64,000 nt of DNA from Bacillus sp. FJAT-44742 (lineage in GTDB: Bacteria > Bacillota > Bacilli > Bacillales > Marinococcaceae): contig NZ_KZ454937.1 in assembly GCF_002797315.1 (NCBI RefSeq), forward strand, positions 89,439-153,438, in the 5' to 3' direction. The position numbers and the translations under genes are program-made. Below, piece by piece: positions 1 through 8,548 of this stretch; the first letter of the stretch is position 1; every line of letters starts with the position of its first letter. The notes under the pieces were generated by a model. The model saw nothing but the letters and a program-made list of their open reading frames with translations. It was not told where the DNA came from and made no database searches.

Positions 1-1
1 A

Positions 2-586
2 GCCTTGCACATTTTTCTGTCAAACCGAATGAACGAGGTGCAACCTGGCAGCACGGGCAAAGTTGTACCAGGGTATGAAGCCAAAGTCATAAATGAGGAA
101 GGAAAACAGCTTCCTCCGAATGAAATTGGTGATCTTGTCATAAAAGGAGAAAGCATTACCTCAGGATATTGGTGTAATTTATCTGAAAATCATCAAAAAT
201 TCCAAGGGGAATGGATGAAGACCGGGGATAAATATTATCAGGATGAAAAGGGGTATTTCTGGTACTGTGGCCGCTCCGATGACATGTTAAAGGTTGGAGG
301 CATATGGGTCTCTCCTATAGAAATTGAAACAAGCTTACTACAGAGGGAAGATATCGAAGAAGTAGCGGTCATTGGAGAAAAGAACAAGGAAAACCTTGTA
401 TACCCTAAAGCCTATATTGTTTTGAGGGAAAAAGAAAAAGCAAGCGAGGAGTTAAAAGAGACATTGAAACTTTATGTAAAACAAAACTTGGCTCCTTATA
501 AATATCCAAGAGAAATTGAATTTATAGACGATTTGCCTAAAACAGCAACCGGGAAGATTCAGAGATTTAAATTAAAAACGAATTAG
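2..586 (+). CDS. Acyl-CoA (benzoate-CoA type) ligase, C-terminal part, cut by window edge
   Basis: The frame is open from the first bases of the window, so the start and the ATP-binding half lie outside. What remains is the end of a class I adenylate-forming (ANL) enzyme, which activates a carboxylic acid to an acyl-AMP and then an acyl-CoA. Visible motifs are GDKYYQDEKGYFWYCGR, the following DDMLKVGG hinge, and TATGKIQR near the C terminus with the conserved adenylation lysine. The segment LHIFLSNR is typical of benzoate-CoA-ligase-like members, but the substrate cannot be read from this half. It lies 69 bp upstream of a fabH-like gene on the same strand, so the two may work on the same acyl chain. 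Confidence 0.85.
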   Translation, partial: ALHIFLSNRMNEVQPGSTGKVVPGYEAKVINEEGKQLPPNEIGDLVIKGESITSGYWCNLSENHQKFQGEWMKTGDKYYQDEKGYFWYCGRSDDMLKVGGIWVSPIEIETSLLQREDIEEVAVIGEKNKENLVYPKAYIVLREKEKASEELKETLKLYVKQNLAPYKYPREIEFIDDLPKTATGKIQRFKLKTN

Positions 587-655
587 ATGACAGTCTGCTA
601 CAAAGAGAGTACATGAGACTCCTGTTAGCGTAAGCCCGAAAGGATGAATAACGTT

Positions 656-1612
656 GTGAAGCGCGCAGTCATTAAAGGTGTAGGGGCCTACGTCCCAGAG
701 AAAGTTTTAACAAATAAAGACTTAGAAGAACTGATGGATACCTCCGATGAGTGGATTACGACAAGGACAGGGATCCATGAGAGAAGAATCATCGGAGAAG
801 AGGAAGATACTTCTTTCTTAGGGTATCAAGCGAGTCTACAAGCTTTAAAAGATGCACATTTGAAGGCCGAGGATATTGACATGCTGATCGTCGCTACAGA
901 AACCCCCGACCATATGTTTCCTCCTGTGGCTGTGCGACTTCAACATTTACTGAAGTGCAGACAAATCGGTGCCTTTGATATTCATAGCACCTGTGTAGGC
1001 TTTTTAACGGCTTTGCAGACAGCAGAACAGTATATAAAGATGGGGAAAGTAAAACATGTGCTAGTGGTTGGAGCAGATGCGCTTTCAAAAATTGTTGATT
1101 ACTCCGATCGTTCTACAGCTATTTTGTTTGCCGATGGTGCCGGGGCATTCATTGTCTCAGCTGAGGAATCAGATGAAAGTCGTGGAATCATTGATTCTAC
1201 TATTCATTCCGACGGACAACATTATTATGATCTCTATGTCGAGAGCGGTGGTTCTAAAGAATCTCCTCAAATTGTTATGAACGGGAACAAAATTTTTAAG
1301 TTGGCTGTATCGGCCATGTCCCAAAATGTCAAAATGATAACCGAGCAAAACAACTTGCTCCTTAATGAAGTAGACTGGCTGATCCCTCATCAAGCAAATC
1401 AGAGGATCATCGATGCAGTGGGGCGAAATCTAGAATTTCCAGAGAAAAAAGTAATCAGTACCATTAAGTACTTTGGCAACAATTCGGCGGCAACCATCCC
1501 CTTGGCTTTTACTACAGCACTCCAAGATGGAAGAATTAACAAAGGAGACACTATAGTTATGACAGCCTTTGGCGGTGGGTTAATTTGGGGAACTGTGTTA
1601 TTGCAGTATTAA
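656..1612 (+). CDS. 3-oxoacyl-ACP synthase III (FabH family)
   Basis: A KAS III-type condensing enzyme, which joins an acyl-CoA to malonyl-ACP to start a fatty-acid or related chain. The catalytic triad is visible: Cys in HSTCVGF (about residue 113), His in IPHQANQR, and Asn in YFGNNSAAT. Length matches the family (about 318 residues). An ATG at 644 overlaps the only Shine-Dalgarno-like stretch (gaaagga, 638-644), so GTG at 656, about 11 bases downstream of it, is the better start. It follows an acyl-CoA ligase fragment, so it may belong to a dedicated acyl pathway rather than being the housekeeping copy. A strong terminator follows. Confidence 0.88.
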   Translation: MKRAVIKGVGAYVPEKVLTNKDLEELMDTSDEWITTRTGIHERRIIGEEEDTSFLGYQASLQALKDAHLKAEDIDMLIVATETPDHMFPPVAVRLQHLLKCRQIGAFDIHSTCVGFLTALQTAEQYIKMGKVKHVLVVGADALSKIVDYSDRSTAILFADGAGAFIVSAEESDESRGIIDSTIHSDGQHYYDLYVESGGSKESPQIVMNGNKIFKLAVSAMSQNVKMITEQNNLLLNEVDWLIPHQANQRIIDAVGRNLEFPEKKVISTIKYFGNNSAATIPLAFTTALQDGRINKGDTIVMTAFGGGLIWGTVLLQY

Positions 1613-1633
1613 ACAATTTTATTCTAAATAGAT

Positions 1634-1671
1634 AGTAACCCCTGTTAAAAAGCAGACAGGGGTTACTTTTT
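1634..1671 (+). terminator. Intrinsic terminator after fabH-like gene
   Basis: Inverted arms AGTAACCCCTG (1634-1644) and CAGGGGTTACT (1657-1667) are followed by a T run. It ends the ligase/FabH transcript. Confidence 0.85.
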
Positions 1672-1725
1672 CATATATCTTAGGGAGTTCTTCATTTTTG
1701 ACTCGGAAAACAAGGAGGATATTTC

Positions 1726-2025
1726 ATGACGTTTAATGAGAGAGAAGCCATTCACATACGGGTGAAGCAAATTTACGAAGAAAGGCAGAAACTACAAGAG
1801 GAGTATAAGGAATTATTTAATCGTTTGAGAGAACTTGATAAAAATCTACCAGAGGGAAAACCAGAAGTGTCAGTGGCTAATACAGAAAAAGAATTAGATA
1901 AGGGAACTTTCCTTACTGCCACAGATAATATGGCCAAGGAAGTCAATGAAGACCCAACGACTTCTGAACAGTATGACAAGAGGTTAAGCGAATTGGAGGC
2001 ATTTCTGGAACAAGAAAAAGGATAA
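1726..2025 (+). CDS. Small coiled-coil protein, function unknown
   Basis: A 99-residue acidic, soluble protein with a strong ribosome binding site (aaggagg) about 7 bases before the ATG. Residues 1-45 are a charged helix likely to form a coiled coil (runs such as EERQKLQEEYKELFNRL), and the C terminus ends with a second short helix. There is no signal peptide or membrane segment. I do not recognise the family. A second unknown gene begins about 70 bp downstream without a terminator between them, so they may be cotranscribed. Confidence 0.65.
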   Translation: MTFNEREAIHIRVKQIYEERQKLQEEYKELFNRLRELDKNLPEGKPEVSVANTEKELDKGTFLTATDNMAKEVNEDPTTSEQYDKRLSELEAFLEQEKG

Positions 2026-2097
2026 GCGGTCACCCATTTATTCTTTTTTTCGACGGTAAGTTCTGGTGCCTCTTTGTTTAAGGAGGAAACGGTAGAA

Positions 2098-2544
2098 TTG
2101 GCTCAAGACCTGGTCAAGGAGTATACTCCAGCAGAGGTAGCTAACGATACAGGTGGTTATGTTTCTCTCATTCAGCATTTGCCGAATAAAAAAGAGTTCT
2201 TACATCAATTAATGAATTCAACTCTTCAACAAGAAATCAAGGAAAAATTTCCTTGCGATATTCAAAGCGATCAGAAAGAATACCCACTTATAAAGAAGAT
2301 CAGCTCAATGGAGCATGTAACCTCCTTCCCTGGGATTACGAAAGAAAAACTCTATATTGACCATTTACACCAAACAGTGTACACCGAGAATGTTCACCTA
2401 TCCTTAGAAGCGTTTTATCCGTTTATTCGTCAATGCGTAACTCAAAGTGGAGAAATCATTGCCAAACGGAAGAATCCTAAGCAGCCCATTCAATCCGTTA
2501 AGCCATATAAACCAAAGGGAAATAACCTAAAAACGAAAAGATAA
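2098..2544 (+). CDS. Hypothetical protein, function unknown
   Basis: A 148-residue protein read from TTG at 2098, 11 bases after a strong Shine-Dalgarno sequence (aaggagg, 2080-2086). A longer frame from TTG at 2074 would place that site inside the gene. The protein looks soluble and mixed alpha/beta, with a basic, proline-containing C-terminal tail (KPYKPKGNNLKTKR) that could bind nucleic acid. I do not recognise a family. It directly follows the small coiled-coil gene. Confidence 0.6.
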   Translation: MAQDLVKEYTPAEVANDTGGYVSLIQHLPNKKEFLHQLMNSTLQQEIKEKFPCDIQSDQKEYPLIKKISSMEHVTSFPGITKEKLYIDHLHQTVYTENVHLSLEAFYPFIRQCVTQSGEIIAKRKNPKQPIQSVKPYKPKGNNLKTKR

Positions 2545-2644
2545 AAACTATATATTGTTTTTACTAAATAGTGCTATAGTGTACCTTTTGTTAAAAGTAA
2601 TGAACGAATGTTCTAAACTAGGTGTTTGGGACCGAGATCTTTTT

Positions 2645-2755
2645 TTGGGAACATCACAGCATGGTACTACTTTGATTCTAAGTCTTCAAAAATACTATAG
2701 AGGTACCCAATTTCTCCTGAGAGAGTGTGCAAGGTTTATCAATGCAAGAATATGA
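2645..2755 (+). pseudogene. Decayed partial copy of the gene at 40527-40748
   Basis: From the TTG at 2645 the reading frame gives a short peptide with ILSLQKYYRGTQ. It resembles ILSLNHHRGPR at the start of the small gene at 40527, and the flanking bases also match in part (ggaacannnacagc, agtactantttga). The later part of that protein has no counterpart here and the frame stops after 36 codons. This looks like a degraded paralogue. The function of the family is unknown. Confidence 0.35.
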
Positions 2756-2762
2756 AAAAATG

Positions 2763-2793
2763 CCCTGGATGAACGACATCCAGGGTTTACTTA
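2763..2793 (+). terminator. Hairpin terminator
   Basis: Arms CCCTGGATG (2763-2771) and CATCCAGGG (2777-2785) are followed by a weak T-rich stretch. It follows the decayed copy ending at 2755. Confidence 0.6.
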
Positions 2794-2847
2794 TGAATAT
2801 TGCAACAATATATCTTGTGGGGTGAAAGCGTGATTGCAAAGTGTGCT

Positions 2848-2943
2848 TCAATGTTTTCTTTTAGTTTGGATTATCTTGGCTGGATTTATCTGTTTTATAA
2901 TTTGTTCTGTTTTCTTTGTTTTTAGATCTTTAAGTCTCTTCAC
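2848..2943 (-). CDS. Possible 31-residue lysine-rich peptide
   Basis: A short minus-strand frame starts with GTG at 2943, about 9 bases after a GGAGGAGG ribosome binding site. It encodes a very basic peptide (VKRLKDLKTKKTEQ...). There is no family match I know and it could be a chance frame. The strong ribosome binding site is the main argument for it. Confidence 0.35.
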   Translation of the reverse strand: MKRLKDLKTKKTEQIIKQINPAKIIQTKRKH

Positions 2944-3674
2944 TCATTGATCCTCCTCCATGTAGCTAGTTACAAATTTCACCTATGTCTACTACGCTTT
3001 GCTTAAAGAAAGCTGCTGCCAAAAAAATGAGTGACACTGTTGCCGTCCGTAGCAACAACAGTGTCGGAGAAGATTGAACAGTTTAAGAATGATATTTCCT
3101 CAAGTGAATAAATTTTCCCTAAGGAAACAATTTTAGTGTATAACAAATATCATTATTAATCAATAAAAAACACTCCCTAAAATTCTATATGAAATATATT
3201 GTTATATTGTTTTAGTGTTATTTTTTTGATCTCTGCCATCAACTGGGTCCAAAAGCAAAACAATATTTAGTGTTTAGATCTTATAGTGGTGATCAGATGC
3301 CTAGGGGCTATGTGAGACTATCATTAATGTTCTAAACTGGTGTTTTGGATCTAAACGTTTATAGATAATAAAGCTATGGATGATTAAATGGGGAATGTAA
3401 GGTGGTGTAAACAACCGATTAAGATAGAGGAAAAATAAAGTGTGAAAAAAAAATTCCTTAGTAAATAAAAAAAGCCCCTTCTTATGTACAAAGAAAGGAC
3501 ATTGGGAGGGAAAAGACGGTTATTTTAATATATTCCCCGTATCGAATTTATGTTAAACCTGTTTTTAGATTTTTTTATAAGAATATAACACTCCATATGC
3601 TTTACTCCACAGTAGGCGAGATTCTATGTTATCGTAAGGAAGGAAAAAGCAAGGGGGAAAGGAGGTAGTCAATT
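2944..3674. other. Gene-poor AT-rich stretch with repeated TATAGTGT-like motifs
   Basis: No convincing gene. It contains a perfect hairpin (GACACTGTTG at 3033-3042 with CAACAGTGTC at 3056-3065) and several copies of a T(A/T)TAGTGT-type motif (3131-3140, 3211-3220, 3264-3275, 3281-3290). A block at 3325-3345 (aatgttctaaact) repeats one near 2608-2630. Around 3470-3500 is an imperfect terminator-like hairpin on the minus strand, resembling the one at 14395-14420. Confidence 0.5.
3131..3290. repeat. Cluster of TTTAGTGTT/TATAGTG motifs
   Basis: Four close variants of the 9-base motif occur within 160 bp of noncoding DNA. The same motif recurs at 2574-2582, 4615-4763, 11281-11355 and 13089-13099. 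It looks like a half-site of the palindrome ACACTATATAGTGT, possibly an operator or an iteron of the host element. Confidence 0.4.
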
Positions 3675-3920
3675 ATGGGATGCTTGCAACCGTTTGATCA
3701 AGAAAGAAGTGAAGACGCCGTTAAAAAGGTACCCAATCAAAATAAAAAGACGGAATATTCGGACGTATGTCACATAGAAAAGAGCAATCTGGAATTTCTT
3801 GAACTTGCAAATGAAATTAGAAAAAAGGCCGTGGAGAGTCATGATGTTGAGTTGGTGAAGCAAATAGATAAAGACATAAAATTTCTCCTCACTCTAAGGA
3901 AAGAAGAAAATGAAAAATAA
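3675..3920 (+). CDS. Small hypothetical protein
   Basis: An 81-residue charged, soluble protein with a near-ideal Shine-Dalgarno sequence (aaaggaggt) before the ATG. Residues about 32-80 are predicted helical and rich in Lys and Glu. There is no membrane segment or recognisable motif, and I do not know the family. It ends at a hairpin shared with the convergent gene at 4004-4186. Confidence 0.6.
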   Translation: MGCLQPFDQERSEDAVKKVPNQNKKTEYSDVCHIEKSNLEFLELANEIRKKAVESHDVELVKQIDKDIKFLLTLRKEENEK

Positions 3921-3924
3921 AAAA

Positions 3925-3952
3925 CAAGGAAGTGATCATTCCTTGCTCTTTG
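3925..3952. terminator. Bidirectional hairpin between convergent genes
   Basis: Arms CAAGGAA (3925-3931) and TTCCTTG (3939-3945). On the minus strand the hairpin is followed by a long T run, so it mainly terminates the gene at 4004-4186. The plus-strand side has only a weak T tract. Confidence 0.7.
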
Positions 3953-4003
3953 TTAGTAATTTCATAACAATATATCATGTTTGCATTGTTTAATAGAACA
4001 CCT

Positions 4004-4186
4004 TCAACGCAATTTCACCACGTTCATTTCTTTGATATGCATGGGGTTAAGGATATAATCATTTTCCGTAACAATGAAATAACCCCCATTGATTCGTTGG
4101 GTTGTTGCCTTTTTAATATCGGTATCCGTCTCAAATTGAAGGTCCTGGTTATTTGTGAATTTTACATAGACCGAATATTTTTTCAT
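4004..4186 (-). CDS. Small hypothetical protein
   Basis: A 60-residue protein on the minus strand with a GGGGGGAG ribosome binding site just before the ATG. It begins MKKYSVYVKF and looks like a small beta-rich domain; the C terminus is NPMHIKEMNVVKLR. It resembles small phage- or plasmid-type proteins of unknown role in Bacillaceae. No function is proposed. Confidence 0.6.
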   Translation of the reverse strand: MKKYSVYVKFTNNQDLQFETDTDIKKATTQRINGGYFIVTENDYILNPMHIKEMNVVKLR

Positions 4187-4381
4187 GTGTTCTCCCCCCT
4201 CTCTTGCTATATGACATTCTTATTCAACGTAAGGGGAAATTTTCCTCATTTTCCCTCTTTTCGATGTCCGATCCCATTCGTTATCTCTGTTTTAAAGCTT
4301 TGTATGCAAAAGTATGTTTTTGAAACCTCTTCTATAAGGTAATAGATACAACAAATAGGAGTATTACTGGGGGGAGAGGTA

Positions 4382-4531
4382 GTGGCATTAGAAGAATTAT
4401 CAGACAAAAAGCTGCTTGAAGCTTATCACTTAGCTCAAGAAGAAAATCTTGAAGAACAATTTGTAGAACTACTAATGATAGAAATAAGAAAACGAGGTCT
4501 CCCAGTTTCAAACTCTCTATCAAGTCCATAG
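4382..4531 (+). CDS. sda: Sda-like sporulation kinase inhibitor
   Basis: A 49-residue protein starting with GTG at 4382 after a GGGGGAGAGG site. Its core (LSDKKLLEAYHLAQ, then EEQFVELLMIEIRKRGL) follows the pattern of Bacillus Sda, the helical-hairpin checkpoint protein that binds sporulation histidine kinases such as KinA and blocks phosphate flow to Spo0A. Length (46 residues in B. subtilis) and the final IEIRKRGL match well. The location among plasmid-type genes, away from replication genes, suggests an accessory copy. A stable hairpin follows the stop. A second Sda-like protein is at 31759. Confidence 0.78.
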   Translation: MALEELSDKKLLEAYHLAQEENLEEQFVELLMIEIRKRGLPVSNSLSSP

Positions 4532-4532
4532 C

Positions 4533-4570
4533 TAGGAAGAGAGAGTGAAATTGTGTGCTCTCTCTTCCTA
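4533..4570 (+). terminator. Hairpin after sda-like gene
   Basis: Thirteen-base arms TAGGAAGAGAGAG (4533-4545) and CTCTCTCTTCCTA (4558-4570). No T run follows, so it may stabilise the mRNA end rather than act as a strong terminator. Confidence 0.55.
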
Positions 4571-4965
4571 ACCATTCACAAAGAAAGTCTCCGAAAAAAT
4601 AAATTGGCCTATCAATATATAGTGTTTCTATCTTTTAGTCTTATAGTGTTAACACTAAGGGTATTTCCATCTTCTCCTAAGGCCCCCATTCTTTCTGATA
4701 ACCTGTTTGTAAAGCAAGTTTCACACTTGCTTTGGGTTCTTTAAAAGAACAATATATAGTGTTCCGGCAATACCCAGGGAACTATAGATGCCTTTTTTAA
4801 ATAACGGCCTTTTCCTACTAATTAATATAATTAAATCAGGTGCTAAGGGTGCAAAATACATCTTATGTTAATCTAGGCATTACCCCTCTAAGCTAGTGAT
4901 CATGGTCTTGAAAAATAAACCACACTTTTATAGTCACTTACAGAAGTGAAGCCTTTACTTTTTGA
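4571..4965. other. Gene-free stretch with TATAGTGTT motifs
   Basis: No convincing gene. The motif TATAGTGTT occurs at about 4617-4625, 4642-4650 (as a palindromic block with following AACACTA) and 4755-4763. The region also holds the 3' side of the nik-like operon, for which I see no clear terminator. Confidence 0.45.
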
Positions 4966-5790
4966 TTACCGTGTAACCTTTTTTACGTTTAATACCTCTC
5001 GCAATCCCTCTCCAATTAAATTAAAACTTAGAACGGTTAATAAAATCATTACCCCAGGGATTATCATAAGGAAGGGGTGTGTTTGAAAAAATGCTCTAGA
5101 ATCATTTAACATAGCTCCCCATTCAGGTATAGGAGGTTGGGCGCCTAAACCTAAGTAAGAGAGGGAAGCAATAATTAAAATAATTTTGCCCATGTCCAAA
5201 GAAGCGATAGTTAATGTGTGGGGCAACACCGTAGGAAACAAATGTTTCCATATGATTCTTCTGTTTGTGCAGCCTATAGACACGGCTGACAGAATGTACT
5301 CTTTTTCTTTTTCTGCTATAGTAATGCTTCTGGTTACTCTGGCATAATTAATCCACTTAACAGCAACGATAGCAATTAGGACATTCTGAAGGCTAGGTCC
5401 CAACAATCCCGCAATAACTATGGCTAAAATAAAATCAGGGAAGGCGGCAAATCCATCAACGATTCTCATAATAATAGTATCGATTTTTCCTCCAAAATAC
5501 CCACTAAGGACTCCTAAAGGAACGCCTATCAAAAGAGTTACAAGTAAACTAAAGCTGCTTACTTGAAGGGTAAGGAGCCCGCCTTCCGCGATGCGAGAAA
5601 AGATACACCTGCCCAAGTGATCGGTTCCTAAAGGATATTGAAGACTTGGTGGTAAAAGACGCTCAGCCATATTAGGGTGAATAGACTCGTTCTGTAATCC
5701 GTAGCTACCAATTAGACTGATTACCCCAAAGCCAAGCAATAAAACTATACCGAAGCAGAATAATTTTTCTTTGCTGACTTTATGAATCAT
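4966..5790 (-). CDS. nikC: Metal-type ABC transporter permease (NikC/DppC family)
   Basis: A 274-residue inner-membrane permease of the peptide/nickel ABC family with about six hydrophobic segments. The cytoplasmic coupling loop is visible (ILSAVSIGCTNRRIIWKHLFP), as is the family N terminus with the MAERLLPPSLQYPLGTDHLGR region. It is the last gene of a three-gene operon, 4 bp after nikB. In known systems the two ATPase genes (nikD, nikE) follow; here no ATPase is present downstream, so the complex must borrow ATPases from elsewhere or is incomplete. The Zur-type site in the promoter suggests the cargo is zinc or a metal-metallophore complex rather than nickel. Confidence 0.83.
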   Translation of the reverse strand: MIHKVSKEKLFCFGIVLLLGFGVISLIGSYGLQNESIHPNMAERLLPPSLQYPLGTDHLGRCIFSRIAEGGLLTLQVSSFSLLVTLLIGVPLGVLSGYFGGKIDTIIMRIVDGFAAFPDFILAIVIAGLLGPSLQNVLIAIVAVKWINYARVTRSITIAEKEKEYILSAVSIGCTNRRIIWKHLFPTVLPHTLTIASLDMGKIILIIASLSYLGLGAQPPIPEWGAMLNDSRAFFQTHPFLMIIPGVMILLTVLSFNLIGEGLREVLNVKKVTR

Positions 5791-5794
5791 TATT

Positions 5795-6730
5795 TTAAAT
5801 TTTCTCCCCCATTCTTATCCGCGGATCTAGGATCCCTATAGCTACATCGACCAAAAAGTTAATTACGAGCACAAAAAGGCCTGTAACTAGAATGTATCCT
5901 TGGATTACTGGATAATCCCTTTTTAGGATTGCTTCGATGACCATGCTACCTATGCCGGGCCATGCAAACACACTTTCTATAACTACCGTACCCCCAAGTA
6001 AGCTACCCATACTTAACCCAAACATTGAGAGGATGGGAATTAGAGCTGACTTCATGGAATGTTTAGTTAGCATGGTCCATTTGGTTAGACCTTTTGCTTT
6101 AGCATTTTGCACGTAAGGTTGCTGGTATTCTTCCAATAAACTTGCTTGAAGAAGTCTTGCATATACCGCTGACATACCAATACCTAAAGTTATAGAAGGT
6201 AATATAAGATGCTTTATACTATGACTCCCCGAAGAAGGAAACCATCCCAGTTGTAAAGAAAACCATTGAATACAAAGAAGCCCAAGCCAAAAAGAAGGCA
6301 TAGAAGCTCCGATCAATATTAAAGTCCGGCAAACATGGTCTAAAGCACTATTGTAAAAGTAAGCAGACGCCACCCCTAAAATTCCTGCAATAAGCACCAT
6401 CACCAGTAACCCTCCTATTGTTAATAGAAGGGTATTAGGAAGTCGTCCTAACAAAAGGTCTAAAACCGGAGCATTCATAGAATATGACTCCCCAAGATCT
6501 AATTGAAATATTCCTTTTAACCACTGGAGATATTGAAGAACAGGTTGGTCTAGAAGTAATTCACTACGCAAAGCTTGCTCTTGTTCTTTAGTAATGACGA
6601 CTTCATCCGCTTTTAAAAGGGTTCGCACTGGGTCACCCGGAGCAAGCTTCATTAAAAAAAAAGTGACAATAGATAAAAACAGCAGTACAAAAATCATTTG
6701 GGTAAAGCGATAAAAAATAAAATGTATCAT
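5795..6730 (-). CDS. nikB: Metal-type ABC transporter permease (NikB/DppB family)
   Basis: A 311-residue permease partner of the gene at 4966. It has the family N terminus (a first TM segment followed by LAPGDPVRTLL), about six membrane segments, the coupling loop NAKAKGLTKWTMLTKH and the C-terminal DPRIRMG. Its ATG directly abuts the nikA stop codon (TAA ATG), so translation is coupled. Together with NikC it should form the membrane channel. It could alternatively carry peptides; the link with a NikA-like binding protein and a Zur site favours metal. Confidence 0.83.
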   Translation of the reverse strand: MIHFIFYRFTQMIFVLLFLSIVTFFLMKLAPGDPVRTLLKADEVVITKEQEQALRSELLLDQPVLQYLQWLKGIFQLDLGESYSMNAPVLDLLLGRLPNTLLLTIGGLLVMVLIAGILGVASAYFYNSALDHVCRTLILIGASMPSFWLGLLCIQWFSLQLGWFPSSGSHSIKHLILPSITLGIGMSAVYARLLQASLLEEYQQPYVQNAKAKGLTKWTMLTKHSMKSALIPILSMFGLSMGSLLGGTVVIESVFAWPGIGSMVIEAILKRDYPVIQGYILVTGLFVLVINFLVDVAIGILDPRIRMGEKI

Positions 6731-8263
6731 TTATTCTACATCTAGCTCATTGGTGAGAATATAAAATTCTTCAGAACCAGGTTCCCAATTTTTCACTCTA
6801 TTATTGACTCCGACAACGATATAAGGATAAATAATATAGGACTGAAGGTTATTTTCTTGGATAACGGAGGTAGCTTCTTTCACTAGTTCAGTTCTCTTTT
6901 CCATATTAGGCTCTTGGTTTAATGTTTCGATGACCTCATTAAGCTCCTTATGATCGGTATTTCCTGGATTAAGAGCACCGTTTGGCATCTTGGATACATT
7001 TAAAAAATACCCTCCATCTCCTCTAGGAGCTGAAAAAACACTATACGTCGCCAAGTCCCAATCTTCATTTTCATGTAAATAAGCATCTATATTTTCTACC
7101 ATTCTTATATCCATATTTATACCAATTTTACTAGCTTCCCCCTGGAGAACTTGAGCAATTAAAGGAAGTTCGGGGCGTGCCTGATAGGTCACTAATGTAA
7201 AATCAAGTACTTCCCCATCTTTCATCAAGAGACCTTCCTCATTTTTTTCCCAACCATCTTCTTTTAATAAGGTTTCAGCTTCCTCTAGTGAATGCTTCGC
7301 CTCGCTCTCTGAACCAAATGAAAAGGAAGGGTGAAAAGGTCCGCTAGCAGGATCGGCATGACCTCCCATAATATCATTCACTATACTTTCTCTATCAAAA
7401 AGCAAATCAATAGCTTTTCTTACATTTTGGTCTTGCAAGAGAGGGTTATCAAATTGGTAAACGAGATAATGGGTACGTACACTTGGAACTGAATGAATAG
7501 AAAGATCTTCATCATTTTCGATAGGATCTAAACTCTCAGGTGGTATGTGATAGGAGATATCTGCTTCTTTTGATTGAAGGGCCATTCCACGGACATTTGC
7601 ATCGTTATTAAAGGTGAATGTCGCTTCTTCCACATTGGCTGCACCGTCCCAATAGTCATCAAAACGTGTTAAGTGAACGGCACTGTTTGGTTCAAAGTCA
7701 CTCACTTGAAACGGTCCAGTCCCGTATGGCCTCTCTGTAATATCTTCATTTTCTGTTAACGTGATTCCACTGTCAGCATTTACGAGTTCAGAAGTAAGCA
7801 TTGGATGAGGCTCGGTTGTATGTATAACAAGTGTTTGCCCTTCAGCTTGGATTTCTTCAATCTTTAAAGCAACTTCTAGAGAGGGATTTACTTCTATGGA
7901 CCTTTCTAAGGATTCGGCAGCTACCTGAGCAGTCAACAACTCGCCATTATGAAACGGTATATTTTCTTTGATTTCAAACTCCCACGTTTGGTCGTCTACT
8001 TGCTCCCAGGACTCCGCAAGCCAAGGCTCCAATTCAAGGTCTTCATTCACCTTCACTAAGGTTTCAGTCACACCTGCTCTTACTGGCACCCAACTTAAAT
8101 GAGGATCCAGGGTGTCCGATCCAAAACTAAATAATAATGTTAGGGATTTATCCGTGTTTTCCTCTCTTTCTTCGTTTGGAACCTCTGACTCTGAGCTTTG
8201 ATTTTCTGCACACGCCGTTAAAAAAAGCAAAGCAGGAAAGAGGATACTAGCTGTTTTTTTCAT
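6731..8263 (-). CDS. nikA: Nickel/metallophore-type ABC transporter substrate-binding lipoprotein
   Basis: A 510-residue lipoprotein of solute-binding family 5. The start is ATG at 8263, 7 bases after AGGAGG; a longer frame to 8308 has no ribosome site. The signal peptide ends in a lipobox LTAC. The mature protein has the family signatures TLDPHLSW, FHNGELLTA, YGTGPF and WDLATYS. The C-terminal region (IIYPYIVVGVNNRV) resembles the staphylococcal NikA/CntA group, which binds nickel or metal-metallophore complexes. It is the first gene of the operon, with a Zur-like operator about 90 bp upstream. Substrate is inferred from regulation only. Confidence 0.82.
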   Translation of the reverse strand: MKKTASILFPALLFLTACAENQSSESEVPNEEREENTDKSLTLLFSFGSDTLDPHLSWVPVRAGVTETLVKVNEDLELEPWLAESWEQVDDQTWEFEIKENIPFHNGELLTAQVAAESLERSIEVNPSLEVALKIEEIQAEGQTLVIHTTEPHPMLTSELVNADSGITLTENEDITERPYGTGPFQVSDFEPNSAVHLTRFDDYWDGAANVEEATFTFNNDANVRGMALQSKEADISYHIPPESLDPIENDEDLSIHSVPSVRTHYLVYQFDNPLLQDQNVRKAIDLLFDRESIVNDIMGGHADPASGPFHPSFSFGSESEAKHSLEEAETLLKEDGWEKNEEGLLMKDGEVLDFTLVTYQARPELPLIAQVLQGEASKIGINMDIRMVENIDAYLHENEDWDLATYSVFSAPRGDGGYFLNVSKMPNGALNPGNTDHKELNEVIETLNQEPNMEKRTELVKEATSVIQENNLQSYIIYPYIVVGVNNRVKNWEPGSEEFYILTNELDVE

Positions 8264-8353
8264 TTCATTTCCTCCTGATTTGATGTTTAGGTGTTCTTTT
8301 GGCAGCAAGGTACATTATGATCTCCTCCCTTTGTCAAAACCAACAATTCACTA

Positions 8354-8383
8354 ATCGTAATGATTACGATCTGTATTATAGCA
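8354..8383 (-). promoter_or_regulatory. Zur-type operator and extended -10 of the nik-like operon
   Basis: 8354-8370 is a perfect 8-1-8 palindrome, ATCGTAATGATTACGAT, which matches the Bacillus Zur box (TCGTAATNATTACGA). Directly upstream on the minus strand lies TGCTATAAT (8375-8383), an extended -10. The operator therefore covers the transcription start and should give zinc-dependent repression. PerR and Fur boxes differ at the second and third positions of each half. Confidence 0.8.
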
Positions 8384-8548
8384 TACCAAATTACACAATG
8401 ATAACTCTATTTTTGGAGTCATGATACAGATATTAAAAGATAAGGAAATTTTAGGCATAAGTTTACTTATGGGAATAAAGACTAAAAAGTCAGGTAAAGG
8501 ATGAATCCTGGGCAAAAGGAAGGACATTATAAAAGTGAGGTGAGGCGG

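Noticed and set aside
3977-4342. 121-codon frame opposite the small gene at 4004-4186
   Set aside because: Shadow frame rich in Phe/Cys. The minus-strand gene has the ribosome binding site and terminator.
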